Positions 44,690 to 54,660 of a DNA stretch of 64,000 nt are shown here, in pieces. The translations under genes and the position numbers were made by a program. Source of the DNA: Lithobates sylvaticus (lineage: Eukaryota > Chordata > Amphibia > Anura > Ranidae). Under the pieces are notes generated by a model. The model did not search any database and was not told where the DNA came from. It was given only the letters and a program-made list of their open reading frames with translations. Numbering within the stretch: position 1 is the stretch's first letter; the number at the start of each line of letters is the position of its first letter. The stretch covers positions 79,889,468-79,953,467 of the forward strand of contig CM053033.1 in the NCBI GenBank assembly GCA_028564925.1. Direction: 5' to 3'.

Positions 44690-45660
44690 GAAGAAGCCAT
44701 TCCGACTCTTCTGAATGCCAGAAGAAAAGCACCAATAGAGTATATGAATGGATACGGTCCAGGTTCACTGATCGCATGTCTTCCAGACCTAATCCTTGTA
44801 ATTCGCCAGCAGTCCAAGACATCCTAAATTTTCTCCAATCGGGGCTTGACCTGTCTCTGGCAGTAAGCTATCTACGGGTGCAAGTATCAGCCATCTCAGC
44901 CTTCACAGGGGTTTCATGGGCAAATCATGCCCTTGTCCGGCAGTTCTTCAAGGGTGCTATCAGGCTTAGGCCTCAGAGGAAGCCAAGGTTTCCCAAATGG
45001 GATCTCCCTCTTGTTCTGGATTTCCTCTCCAATCTCGGATCAGATCCTGACAAACCTCTTTCAGCAAAAGTTCTCACACTCAAGACTACTTTCCTGGTAG
45101 CTGTGACTTCAACCAAAAGGGTCTCTGAAATTAGTAATCTAGGTTCGGAGGAGCCTTTTCTAACTTTTTTTTTTCCCTGATAGAGCTGTGTTGATTCCCA
45201 TGTTAGTGTCAAACCCTAAAGTGACCTCAGTCTTCCATGAAAATCAAGAGACTGTGCTTCCCACTTTCAGGTCATCAGAAGGTCAGACTGTCCATCCTCT
45301 TGATGTGGGCCACACTCTGAATCAGTACTTGGAGGTTACGGCTCCCTTCAGACAATCGGTTTTCTTTTTATTTATCCTGTTTCATGGTAAAAGCAAAGGG
45401 ATGCGGGCTTCGGTTAGAACTATCTCTGCTTGGATTGTACAAACCATTCAAAGGGCTTACAGAGCAAAGGGCTTGGCTCCTCCCGAGGCCGTGACAGCTC
45501 ATTCGACTCGCAGTATCTCGACCTCTTGGGCAGTTTCTCGGCATGTCGCTCCCGATATCATCTGTAGAGCGGCCTCTTCTATTAACACATATTTTGTTTC
45601 TCACTACTGTGTTGAACAAGCTGCCTTGTCATCTATTAGTTTTGACTTAAGTGTTGTCGG
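44690..45660 (+). pseudogene. DIRS tyrosine recombinase
   Basis: SYLRVQVSAISAF near the N-terminal part and AHSTRSISTSW (the H-x-x-R signature region) near the C-terminus, followed by YFVSHY, mark a DIRS-type tyrosine recombinase. Interrupted; fossil. Confidence 0.85.
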
Positions 45661-45741
45661 TTGACAATTTTAAATACATTTTTGGTTTCTTGGCTCAACA
45701 TTTTGCCCACCCGGGTGTGCATGGCAAGTTATTTCCCACAC

Positions 45742-45831
45742 GTTGCTGCCATGGAGTCTGTAAGGAAAACTGAAAATTTCCTATCAAATACTTACCATAA
45801 CTTTCCTTTCCTGATAGACTCCATGGCAGCA
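45742..45831. repeat. DIRS internal palindrome
   Basis: GTTGCTGCCATGGAGTCTG and AGACTCCATGGCAGCAGG are mirrored about 50 bp apart. Part of the same wording appears again at both element ends, as the DIRS rolling-circle-like integration model predicts for its internal complementary region. Confidence 0.75.
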
Positions 45832-45868
45832 GGAGTTCCCTCCCAAATGTCTGGAGTAGGCTAGTTAC

Positions 45869-46020
45869 GGAACATGGATAGCAGCCTAGAGCAAAGATTT
45901 ATGGGAGAGGTGTCCTATAGGGTAGTTATGGAGGCGGGGCTAACCCACACATTTCTACCATGGAGACTATCAGGAAAGGAAAATTACGGTAAGTATTTGA
46001 TAGGAAATTTTCAGTTTTTA
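45869..46020. repeat. DIRS right inverted terminal repeat and end
   Basis: 45869-45980 mirrors the left repeat. The last 40 bases (GGTAAGTATTTGATAGGAAA to TTTTTA) mirror part of the internal palindrome instead. The gypsy sequence resumes at 46021. Confidence 0.85.
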
Positions 46021-46435
46021 TGGGGCACTTAGCTTCCTGGAGAAAAAGGCGACAGGGTGAAGTAGAGACTTTGTCCCTTGTCGTTGAAACAGTATGGCTC
46101 CCACAGCAATCTCAGAGGCATCAACTTTGAACATAAGGCAAAGCAGGGTCCACATGTTTCAGAATGGGTGCAGATGTAAAAAGACCCTTAAGTCTCTCAA
46201 ATGCAGTTTGAGCTTCCAAGGTCCATGTGAAAGTTGTACGTAATCTTGTTAACTGTGTGATAGGGGAAATGATACCAGAAAAGTCCTTGATGAATTTTCT
46301 GTAAAAACCGCCAAACCCCACAAACCGCTGAACAGATTTAATTTTTATTTTTTTATCAGTAGGGGCAGGCCAATCGAGTACTGCAGATACCTTCTGTGGA
46401 TTCATGGCAATCCCATCTGTGGAGATAATGAGACC
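46021..46435 (-). pseudogene. Gypsy reverse transcriptase C-terminal fragment
   Basis: The minus strand carries STDGIAMNPQKVSAVLDWPA, then VQRFVGFGGFYRKFI and [13 protein letters not shown], the connection region of Ty3/gypsy polymerases. It is cut off at about 46436 by another repeat and at 46020 by the DIRS insertion. Fossil. Confidence 0.92.
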
Positions 46436-47290
46436 CAGGCCCGGACTGGCCATAGGGCAGACCGGGCATTTGCCTGGTAGGCCGGGACCGCATGGGCTGG
46501 GGCCGCCCGCTCCATGGCCTGTTGATGTCCAGGCCGCACAGCGGGAGGTAAGCAGCGGTCTGGACGCGTTGGCTCGTGCGCGATAGCGCTGTTTGGGGCC
46601 AAGGACCTTTTAAAAGTCCTACAGTGACACCCAGCCGGTGCTGTGTTGTCTCAGCTCTGTGTGTGATCTACCCGATCCTGTCTACTCTGAACTATTGCTG
46701 CTTGTTGCCGACCCGGCTCCGTCTGACCACTCTGCCTTCTCCAACCCGACCCGGCCTGCCTGACTCTGCCTACCTCTGCTTTACCGTTGCCGACTCCTGC
46801 CTGCCTTGCCGACTCCGCCAGTGCCTGCTGCCCTCACCTGCCTGACCTCCTGCCGACCCGGACTGTCTGACCTTGCCTTGCCTGCTGTTCCACCTGTCTG
46901 ATCTGCCTGGTGTTGCTGTATCCGGCCTTCTCATCCAGCTCCTGCGGTTGTCATTCCTGCCTGCTGCCACCTACAGGCCAGCACCCCGGAGGATCTACTT
47001 GCTGACTCCAGCGCCATCTACTGCAAACAATCAAGGCACTCCTACCCACTGCGCTCACGAGACCACTGTCCCCACTCCAGTGGCTCTTGAACCAGCGTTG
47101 TATGAGAGGTCTTCTCCTACAAGTCAGGCTCTACTATCAGGTACCTAACAACTTCTGTGTCTTCCCCGCCCACACACTCGGAGAACATGTGAGGGAAGTT
47201 TTACCTCAGAAGATGCATGCTACAGACAGCCTGTGCCTGAGCATCCAACCTGGGGTGAGTAAGATCACCCTCTCTCCTGCCTCCTAAAAC
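46436..47290 (+). repeat. LTR-like, CT-rich repeat between gypsy gag and pol
   Basis: CCCGGACTGGCC opens a repeat. From about 46600 (TTTTAAAAGTCC box) the + strand becomes rich in CCTGCCTGAC-type words up to TACCTAACA near 47151, the style of amphibian gypsy LTRs. Placing it as an LTR is tentative, and the boundaries are unclear. Confidence 0.4.
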
Positions 47291-48005
47291 GAATTTAAGG
47301 GGTTCTCTGTGGACTCTGATGCAAGAGGGGGCTTTGACCCCCTTACATCAGAGTTCCAGCATGGACTCTTTACATGAGATCCCCTCTTAAATAAGGGTTC
47401 CCGTTTACATTAGAGTCCATAGAGCTTCCCCTTACAGTAAGACCCCTTTCACACTTGGGTGGCGTCGACGGTAAAGCGCCGCTATTTTTAGAGGTATCAT
47501 TTTTTTCAGAGGTATTTGGCCACTAGCGGGCGCTTTTAATCCCCTGGTAGTGTCAGAAAAAAAGAGTTAAAACCACCCGCAATGCGTGTTTGCCAGCGGT
47601 TCAGCCACGCTGCCCATTCATTTCAATGGGCAGGAGCGGTGGAGGAGCAGTGTATACAGCGCTCCTCCACCGCTCCAATGCTCCCGATGCTGCTTGCAGG
47701 AGTTTTTTTTTTTTAATGTCCTGCCAGCGCATCGCCTCAGTGTGAACGCACTTGGGCTTTCACACTGACACTGTAGGGGAGACATTTTTCAGGGCACTAT
47801 TTCTAGCCCAAAAGCGCCTGAAAAACGCCCCAGTGTGAAAGGGGTCTTAGTGGAAATTCTGCAGACTCTAAGGGGTGTCCTGTGTGGAATCTGATGTAAG
47901 GGGGGGGGGGGGTCTGTGCGGGCTCTGATGTAAGGGGGTATGTGCAGACTCTGATGTAAGGGGTCCTGTGTGGACTCTGATGTAAGGGGGTCTTGTACCG
48001 ATTTT
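47290..48005. repeat. Minisatellite interrupted by a MITE
   Basis: Units of about 25-30 bp with CTCTGATGTAAGGGGG occur at 47310-47440 (some inverted) and 47860-48000. The MITE 47441-47846 sits between them. The same unit type is found at 30290-30475. Confidence 0.65.
47441..47846. mobile_element. PIF/Harbinger-type MITE
   Basis: Ends GACCCCTTTCACACTTGG and CCCAGTGTGAAAGGGGTC are inverted; TAA precedes and TTA follows. The interior has GGTAAAGCGCCGCTATTTTT, as in 62767-63197. Confidence 0.8.
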
Positions 48006-48059
48006 TAATGGTTACTTTAAATACTCAACAGCGGGAGTCTTTTCTGCTAGCTGGAAGGA

Positions 48060-48520
48060 GACTGGTAGCAAAGTGTGTTTTTTGGCCAGAATTAAGTGCA
48101 ACAGTATGAGGTGGAGGAGATGGTCTCATATGGTGTCTTTGGGGATAAGTCCTTCATCGACACAGTAGACAGAGATTGTTACAGCAACGTTGTGACTGCT
48201 CTTGCTTGGACAGAGGAGGTCTAGGAAAGATGGCGTGTGGAGCCTCCTTGATGTCAGTGGTGTTCTTTGGCATGGCCGCAAAGGAGGCAGACAATGGGGC
48301 CCAGGAATGACCAGGCATCAGATGGAGGTTCCCAGCTCTTTCGGACTGTCTTTCGCGCAGGCAGCGGTCAATTTGTATACAGAGATGAATTAAGTCATTC
48401 AGGGAGGTGGGTGTTCTAACCCTGGCAAGTTCATCTTTGTAAGCTTCAGACGGGCCAAGACAAAATTGGAAACATAATGCTGAGTTATTCCACTTGGTAT
48501 TAGCGCTCCACAATCAAAAG
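48060..48520 (-). pseudogene. Gypsy gag, C-terminal part
   Basis: The minus strand reads AYKDELARVRTPTSLNDLIH, then CIQIDRCLRERQSERA, a well-known gag segment of vertebrate Ty3/gypsy elements, followed by a cysteine-bearing NLCLLCR stretch like the zinc knuckle. Fossil. Confidence 0.85.
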
Positions 48521-48639
48521 TCCAAAACATTATCCTCCAAAGGCCTTAAGCCCTGTTGCAAGTGGCTCAGCATGGTTTCAGCAGTCTAGTGACAGAAAGG
48601 ATCAGCATACAGTTGAGCCATGGCAGTGAAAAAGGAGCT

Positions 48640-49000
48640 TACTAAAGCCAGGACAGGGTCACATTGCTCCCAAAGCTGGTGTGCCCAGGCCTGGGGTTCC
48701 TCCCAGTAGCAGAGAGATGAGGAACCCCACCTTCATTTCCTCAGTAGAAAATGTGCGAGGCAGCAGAGAAAAATAAAGTTCACAGGGATTCTGAAAAGTC
48801 TCTGGCGCCGGGCAACATGTGTAAAAGGAAACTGGACACTGGGTTGCTTGGAGGCAACAAGGGGCCCTCTGCAAGGGTTTGGACTTCCGCTGCTGTCTCT
48901 TTGCGAACATTGGTTTTGGAGCCAGCTACCGTAGATCCTTCACCAGGGCCCTCCGAAGTTTCCCTCTGGCTTCTGGCACTGTCCTTCAGGCTTCACTAGG
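48640..49000 (-). pseudogene. Gypsy gag, N-terminal part
   Basis: The minus strand includes NPCELYFSLLPRTFSTEEMK and VGFLISLLLGG, the conserved capsid-type block of vertebrate gypsy gag. Fossil. Confidence 0.8.
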
Positions 49001-49149
49001 CTTGGACACACCTGTCGCTTAATGTCCCACATCATTTCAGCATACCTCATTATGCTCAATGGCACTCCTCACTGGTACACGTGAAAATGCTCATTGTCGG
49101 CTCTGATATAGACACTAGTATGGATATCCGTACATCGCTACCAAATATC

Positions 49150-49456
49150 TATAATATCCCTGTAATTGTGGGTAATCAAACATTAAAACCACTTGATCTT
49201 ACAGATTTTTGGCCAGAAAATTTGATAAGCGGGGGCCAGCCCCCCTCATTAATCACTTAATAAGTCTAATTATGTGAGCTCTAATCTCATCCTTATGTAC
49301 CACCACCTAATATCTATATTTTTATGTGGAATATCTTTGAAATTATGTGAGATCTAACGTTAAAACCACTTGACCTTACCGGATCTAACAAATTGGCTTC
49401 CAAAATAGCTGTTTGGTCAATTTTTTGATAGGGGGGGGGGGGGGTGATGACTGGTT

Positions 49457-49488
<32 letters not shown>

Positions 49489-49620
49489 AGCAAATAACTG
49501 TTAATATTGATTCTTCTGTGTGAGATCTAACGCAAACAACGGTTGATCTAACCTGATCTGACATACTGCATAAGATTTTTTTCACAAATTTTTGATAGGG
49601 GGGGGCTAACCCGGCAGAGA
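49150..49620. repeat. Three units of a roughly 175-bp repeat with G/C tracts
   Basis: AAACCACTTGATCTTAC (near 49185), AAACCACTTGACCTTACC (near 49364) and ACGGTTGATCTAACC (near 49538) mark three units. Each is followed by a TTTGATA-G-run block. In unit 2 a G-run (49431-49444) and a C-run of about 30 (49459-49488) face each other across 14 bases. Confidence 0.65.
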
Positions 49621-49639
49621 TGACTGCAGTTGGTTATGT

Positions 49640-50380
49640 AATTGAGTAAAGAGGGACTCAGATGAGGTCGGCCTCTTTTTTGTATCTCCAACCCAGGTCT
49701 CAATGAGAGTGGAACAGAGGGAGCCGAGGGACAGGAGGAACACGGGTGCCTGTAGGTGTAGACCCGGAAACTTGCAGCAGAGGATGTGTCCTTGGGAAGG
49801 CAGGAGAACCATCAGATTAGGAAGGACAGCTGTGCATTATAGGTCAATTAAAGGGGCACTCTGCTTATACTGCGGAACTGGAACATCTGGTGATGTAGAG
49901 TTGCTTGCAGCAGGTCGCAGGACCATAGTCGCAGACACTCAGATGGCAGTGTTGAGCCAAGCAGGGGACAGGAGCGAGGGCACTAGGATAGTTGGGTTCG
50001 GAAGCAGGCGGACAGCAGGGTACTAAGGCATTAGGCAGAAGCAAGGTCAGAAGGAAGCCGGGATCAAGAAGCTGTAGTCAGGAATGTAGCAGAGTCCAAC
50101 AGCAGGGTCAAGGAAAGCCAAGTTCAGCAACAGGTATCAAGCAGGATTCAGGGTATCAGGAAACGGCTGAAGACCAGTCAGCATTGATCAGGGGCAGGGC
50201 ACTCTTTTAAATAGGCCGTCTGGCACCAATTGGGACCAGGGACGCGCTCCCGCGCATTTGCGCACTGGTGCCCATGGGCATCTGCAGTCACCAGTGAGCG
50301 CTCATGCTCACTAGTGCGCACCGGGCGTATTATAATAGTTTTCTTACAGGTGAGGGTTAAGGGTCCCAGACACTGTAACA
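49640..50380 (-). mobile_element. Gypsy LTR and leader region
   Basis: On the minus strand it starts TGTTACAGTGTCTGGGACC, has a TATTTAAAAGAGTGCC box near 50205 and a CT-rich downstream part (CCTTGACCCTGCTG). The end of the LTR and the primer site could not be placed. Fossil. Confidence 0.6.
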
Positions 50381-50404
50381 CAGGAATGTGCAAGTTTTTG
50401 CTCT

Positions 50405-50640
50405 AAAAAGTGTTTGGGGACCCGGGTCCTGCCCCAGGGGATATGTATCAATGCAAAAAAAAGTTTTGTCGGGTCCCGGCAATATAGATGAAAATCATTG
50501 AGGAAAAACTGCATTCCCCCCCCCCCCCCTCCCCCAGCCCATTACAAGGCTCTTTTGGTCTGGTATGGATATTAAGGGGAACCCGCACCCAAATTAAAAA
50601 AAACAAAATGGCGTGGGGGGGGGGGGGGCCCAGGCACTAC
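50405..50640. repeat. Interspersed repeat family A, partial
   Basis: AAGTGTTTGGGGACCCGGGT, GTCGGGTCCCGGCAATATAG and TGGTATGGATATTAAGGGGA match 20225-20650 in order, with a deletion in the middle. Confidence 0.75.
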
Positions 50641-50653
50641 ATATTCTGAACAG

Positions 50654-50655
<2 letters not shown>

Positions 50656-50689
<34 letters not shown>

Positions 50690-50726
50690 AATATATATAA
50701 TATGTATGTGTGCAATATAAAGAAAA

Positions 50727-50775
<49 letters not shown>

Positions 50776-50820
50776 ATTTTATGTGTGTGTGTGTGTGTGT
50801 GTATGTGTAATATATATTTA

Positions 50821-50872
<52 letters not shown>

Positions 50873-50875
50873 ACA
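50656..50875. repeat. Compound (TG)n/(TA)n microsatellite
   Basis: Alternating TG and TA dinucleotide blocks. The translated frames with alternating Y/I or V/C are artefacts. Confidence 0.95.
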
Positions 50876-51081
50876 CTGTAAGCCCTCAGTAACTCTTGGT
50901 GGGCGCAGGAACGGACCCTGCTGTTAAATATTATATCAAAAATTGTAATTGCAATACAGTGCAGCCATAGTGCAGTTGCTACCACTTTTCTGGTGGTGTA
51001 CACAATACAGTGCAGCCGCTACTACTTTTCTGGTGGTGTACACAATACAGTGAAGTGCGGTGTTGCACAAACAAAATATAC

Positions 51082-51534
51082 ATCATGTCCGGAGGGCCAC
51101 CCATGAGAGGCAGACGCTCACAGGCCACTAAAAGAGGGCAAGTAGGCTCTGTGTCTACAGTCAACAGTGCTGGTTGTGGACATGGTGCATCCTCTACAGG
51201 TGGCCATGGGGAACGCTTGTCCTGTTTCTCTGCTGCTGGGTGTGTTATTGAGCCAGAACATGCAGAAGAGTTGGTGGCATGGATAACAAATCCGTCCTCA
51301 TCTTCCTCATCCTCTGTCACCCAGGCTCAGAGTAGTTTTCCTTCCTATGCAGCTGCCAAAGCGGCCTATTCCACCGGCTCCTTGTCCACAGTCACTCCTT
51401 TCATAGCCCTACCATCATGCACGGAGGAGTCCCCAAACTATTCGACCACAGTGTCGGGTACATGCTGCTGGAGGATGTGCAGCGATTTGAAGGCTTCGAT
51501 GTTGGTTCCCAGGTTGAGGAAGGGAGTAACGTGA
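51082..51534 (+). pseudogene. hAT transposase N-terminal region
   Basis: The frame starts MSGGPPMRGRRSQATKRGQ and runs through serine-rich low complexity (SSSSSSSVTQAQS). Position and style fit the N-terminus of a BED-type hAT transposase. It loses frame before the BED finger at 51795. The start is a plausible ATG, but the family length is not known to me. Confidence 0.5.
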
Positions 51535-51794
51535 GCCTAGAGAGAGGGGATGCCCAAGAAGGGCAAGAAACTGTCAGTCGTGTTCCCCCCAGCTGCAGCA
51601 TAGTGCCAGGTTTTCTCCAGTGACGAGGAGGGAGGGGATGATTAGGTCACTGACTCTACTTGGGTGCCTGATAGAATAGAGGAGGCACAACTACAACGAG
51701 GCAGGATGCCCTCTAGGGGGGGAGCTTAAGGGCAGCCACCCTACTGCATCCCATCGCAGAGCTCCGCAGGTGCAGGGCGCTGCTGACTCCCTGC

Positions 51795-51955
51795 TGATTT
51801 TGAAAAGTTCCTTGGTGTGGGCCTTTTTGGACACGTGTGCAGCAGATCCCACCTTTTGCAAGCTATGTCTGAAGCGGATCAAGCGTGGCCAGAACAGCAC
51901 CCGCTTGGGCACCACATGCTTGACCAGACATATGACAACATCCCATGCAGTCTGT
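51795..51955 (+). pseudogene. BED-type zinc finger of the hAT transposase
   Basis: SSLVWAFLDTCAADPTFCKL continues to CKLCLKRI and then TCLTRHMTTSH. The VWxF start, C-x2-C pair and H-x4-H pair are the BED finger signature, which binds transposon ends. The frame runs directly into an LTR insertion. Confidence 0.8.
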
Positions 51956-52631
51956 TTCTGGTATACTATATTTGAGATTTAAGATCTCTGATATGATTTT
52001 GGTTAAATGAGAGTTCTTTGACGATGAGTGAAAGCTTTAACACAATAAGAACATTTTATTGGTGAGTAGTTGAAAGTCTATCTTATACACAACCATCTAT
52101 CTATAGTCTACACCAAGGAAGAAAATATTAGGTTAATTACCCTTTGCACCAAGGTTCCATTCTGATGGCTGCTCTCCCATAAAAGTGTGTGTTTTCCTCC
52201 CATCTAGTCTGTGTATATCATTACAGGCTGATGCCTCATTGGTTGGCATAGCGTGGCTCTGATTGGTGAGCTTCCCTATTCCTGACTAAAGACTGGCTAC
52301 ATCTCCAATCCCTATACTTTGCATAAGTCAGCCCCCTTTAATGCAAATCCTTGTGACTATTCTGAGCAGGAGATTAACTTGAATTTTCCCAGGAAGTTAA
52401 GTATTGATTACAGGTTGGCCCCCCTTCATTGCATATCCCAGCATGGGATGCTTTGAAGTAAGTATGTGTAAAACAATGAGGTTTGGATCCCATTGTATAC
52501 ACAAGCCTAGGCACTGACTTGTCTGGTCTACCAGGGATTTCTGTGAAGATATGTTCTGCCCTACATAGATACAAGATAAATGAAATGTATTCATAATTAC
52601 AATATTTTACAGCTATTTAATGGAGATTTCA
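51953..52631 (-). mobile_element. Solo LTR inside the hAT transposase
   Basis: On the minus strand it runs from TGAAATCTCC to CCAGAAACA (TG...CA), with CCAAT-type boxes (ACCAATCAGAG) and CCAATAAAATG as poly(A) signal near 52050. About 680 bp. No clear target duplication. An ERV-type solo LTR is the best reading; fossil. Confidence 0.6.
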
Positions 52632-53520
52632 CATAAACTCATAAGGCTACAAGACCGTTGGTACCAGCACTTGGAAGACCCACATCAAAAAAAAAGGCGG
52701 ACTTCTCCTTGCTCCTCATCTAGGATCACCAGCCCTACTATACTTCCAGTCCTCTCAAAAACCTGCACTGAGAGGAATGAAGGTATAGCAATAGGTGTCC
52801 CAAGTACAGGGGGTCCCCGAGTTACGAACCCGTTAGGGACTGTCCTCCTTTTCTTAAATCGGAATTGTTCGTAAGTCGGCCGCGCATGCACAGAACGACA
52901 ATTACGGACATTTCCGATGTTCCGTCGAATGCCGTTCTTCGCATGCGCGGCAAATTACGGACATTTACGATGTTTTCCGTCATTTTCCGAGGCTCCGTCT
53001 AGCCGCGCATGCGCAGAACGGCTGAAGGTCCGTGCTAAATGGCAGAGGGTCCCCGCAGCGCCTGGTTCTTAAGTAGGAGAGGTTCGTAGGTCGGGCGTTC
53101 GTAAGTCGGGGACCCCCTGTACTTGCAGCCAATATGCTAGCAGTACACCACCATCTGATTTTAGCAGGCAAATTTCTCTACCCCAGTTGCTAAACCGTAA
53201 AAAGAAATTTGGTCCCAGCCATCTGCATGCTCAGCGTCTGAATGCTAGCTTGGCCAAATTGCCAGCACTGCAATTTGTGGAATGTGGTGTACCTTAGTTG
53301 CAGGTTCCAAAACGCTACTTCTTTTCACGGAAGGCCATTCTGGCTTTCTACCGGCATGAGGAAGGCAATGTTTTTGTCTCGTTAGACAGGGCGGTCAGCA
53401 GCAAGGTGTATATTACCGCTGACTTATGGTCTAGCAGGCACTGGGTAACTCTGCTGGCAGCTGGGAAGGCTGCAGGACAGGGTTCAGTATTGTTGGAGCT
53501 TGTTCTGCCACCATGCCTCC
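52632..53520 (+). pseudogene. hAT transposase, middle region
   Basis: HKLIRLQDRWYQHLEDPHQK resumes right after the LTR. After the TA-flanked insertion the frame carries VPKRYFFSRKAILAFYRH and SSKVYITADLWSSRHW, where TADLWSS is the start of the hAT RNase-H-like catalytic fold. The rest of the catalytic core is absent. Confidence 0.7.
52807..53119. mobile_element. TA-flanked CAGGGGGTCCCC element
   Basis: Ends CAGGGGGTCCCCGAGTTACG and CGTAAGTCGGGGACCCCCTG, with TA at 52805-52806 and 53120-53121. A shorter sister of 8586-9014. GCATGCGC-rich interior. Confidence 0.85.
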
Positions 53521-53905
53521 AAAATGGCAGTGATGATTCTGGCACTATAATCTCTCGTTCTCGCGCTCGCTCTCTCTCTTGCTCTTTCTCTGTCCACATC
53601 AACAACACTACACATGGTCACCGTGTAGGCAGCCTTATATAGTGTGGGGCGTAGACTTGGTCCCCCTGAGCCATGATTGGCCAAAGGCAGAGGGCGCTGG
53701 GATTTCTCCAAAGCATGCATGTCAGGTGCATGCTTTGGCCAATCATCATACAGCAATGCACTGCGATCTCGCAGTGCATTATGGAGCATTCGGTGGGCGC
53801 TCGAATTTCCCGCGAATGCCCCATAATGTTCGTTCTTCGGCGAATGGGCGAACACCCAATGTTTTAGTCGAACTCATGTTCGACCCGAACATCAAGCTAA
53901 TCCCT

Positions 53906-54440
53906 ATGACCAGTGATACCAGTTACATCCACTGGAAACGGTAAAAAAAAAAATACTAGCCAACGTAAACTGGTAGTAGACCTAAGCCATGCAATATGAA
54001 CAAAGAACATCCCTCTATAGTGTGTACTTGTCTCAATTAAGAGCACTAAGTGTTGTCTCCATCTGCTGCTTCATTCCTCTGCTATTAGCATGAATCTCTT
54101 CTGACAAGATTTCCTGACGCCAAGAGAAAAAAGGTGACGGTGAGGGATCTCCAGCTGATTGACAGCCTCAGTTCTGTTCCTGTGTGCTATGTGGAAAGGG
54201 GTGTGTCCCTTCCTCCAATCAGCTCTCCTCACTGAGCTTTTCAGAGTGTAATTTCAGCTCTTGCTCTCCGCCCCTTTTTCTGACAGCTCAGACAAGCTTT
54301 ATAAATTCTGGAGTTTGGCTGTAGAGAAGAGAAGACTACAAATCAAGAGGTAAAACAAATGAAGGATGATTTGTTTAATCTCTGTGTATCACCTGAGGCC
54401 AGTCATTACACTGGCTATATGTAAGGGTTTATAACCACTT
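53906..54440. repeat. Unclassified repeat-like stretch
   Basis: 54170-54440 (GAGCTTTTCAGAG, CAGACAAGCTTTATAAATTC, GGTTTATAACCACTTTAGG) looks like a ranid interspersed repeat ending near a TTAA-type edge. No gene. Confidence 0.35.
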
Positions 54441-54445
54441 TAGGC

Positions 54446-54660
54446 TTAGGGAAAAACTAGGTGAAACACTAATACAATCAGTCCTCCAGACCCTGTTATT
54501 AGTTTTGTTGCCCTTCTCTGTACTCGCTCCATTTCCAGCACATCCTTCCTGAGGACTGCTGCCCAGAACTGGACAACCCGTTTTTTATATGTTGCTCCTT
54601 CATATTCCAAAACAGTCAAAGGCCAGAAATTGATGGTGACAGCCAGGTCATAGATGCCAG
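54446..54660 (-). mobile_element. CR1-clade LINE fragment, 3' part of the RT region
   Basis: The minus strand carries VVQFWAAVLRKDVLEMERVQ then RRATKLI, the common VQRRATK motif near the C-terminus of CR1/L2-type polymerases, preceded by a LFSGIYDLAV and TVLEYEGATYKK stretch. A short truncated copy. Confidence 0.75.

Larger units (their letters stand above)
40236..46020 (+). mobile_element. DIRS-type tyrosine-recombinase retrotransposon, broken
   Basis: The family is shown by mirrored terminal repeats (40236-40345 against 45869-45980), an internal complementary palindrome (45742-45831), a DIRS-type reverse transcriptase/RNase H, and a tyrosine recombinase in place of an integrase. Parts in order: left repeat, gag-like region (about 41020-42000), reverse transcriptase (about 43085-43640), RNase H and the linked domain (about 43640-44570), recombinase (about 44690-45660), right repeat. 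It is nearly full length but interrupted roughly half a dozen times. It sits inside a gypsy element, so it is the younger of the two. Fossil. Confidence 0.9.
39975..50380 (-). mobile_element. Ty3/gypsy LTR retrotransposon, broken, with nested insertions
   Basis: Minus-strand parts in order: an LTR/leader region with outer edge TGTTACAGTG at 50380, gag pieces at about 48640-49000 and 48060-48520, a reverse transcriptase C-terminal piece at 46021-46435, and an RNase H piece at 39975-40235. A DIRS element separates the last two, and further repeats separate gag from pol. Protease, most of the polymerase, integrase and the other LTR were not seen. It is broken many times over and is a fossil; the nested insertions suggest considerable age. 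Confidence 0.85.
50995..53906 (+). mobile_element. hAT transposon, BED-finger type, internally deleted
   Basis: The right end (complemented) starts TAGGGATTAGCTTGATGTTC, typical of a ranid hAT family. The left end is not found. A transposase remnant lies at 51082-53520. It is interrupted by a solo LTR (51953-52631) and a TA-flanked element (52807-53119). Beyond 53520 the catalytic C-terminus and dimerisation region are missing, and a (CT)n-like stretch leads to the right end. Non-functional. Confidence 0.75.

Noticed and set aside
50637-50892. Several frames of alternating Y/I, V/C or H/T
   Set aside because: Translation of TG/TA dinucleotide repeats.
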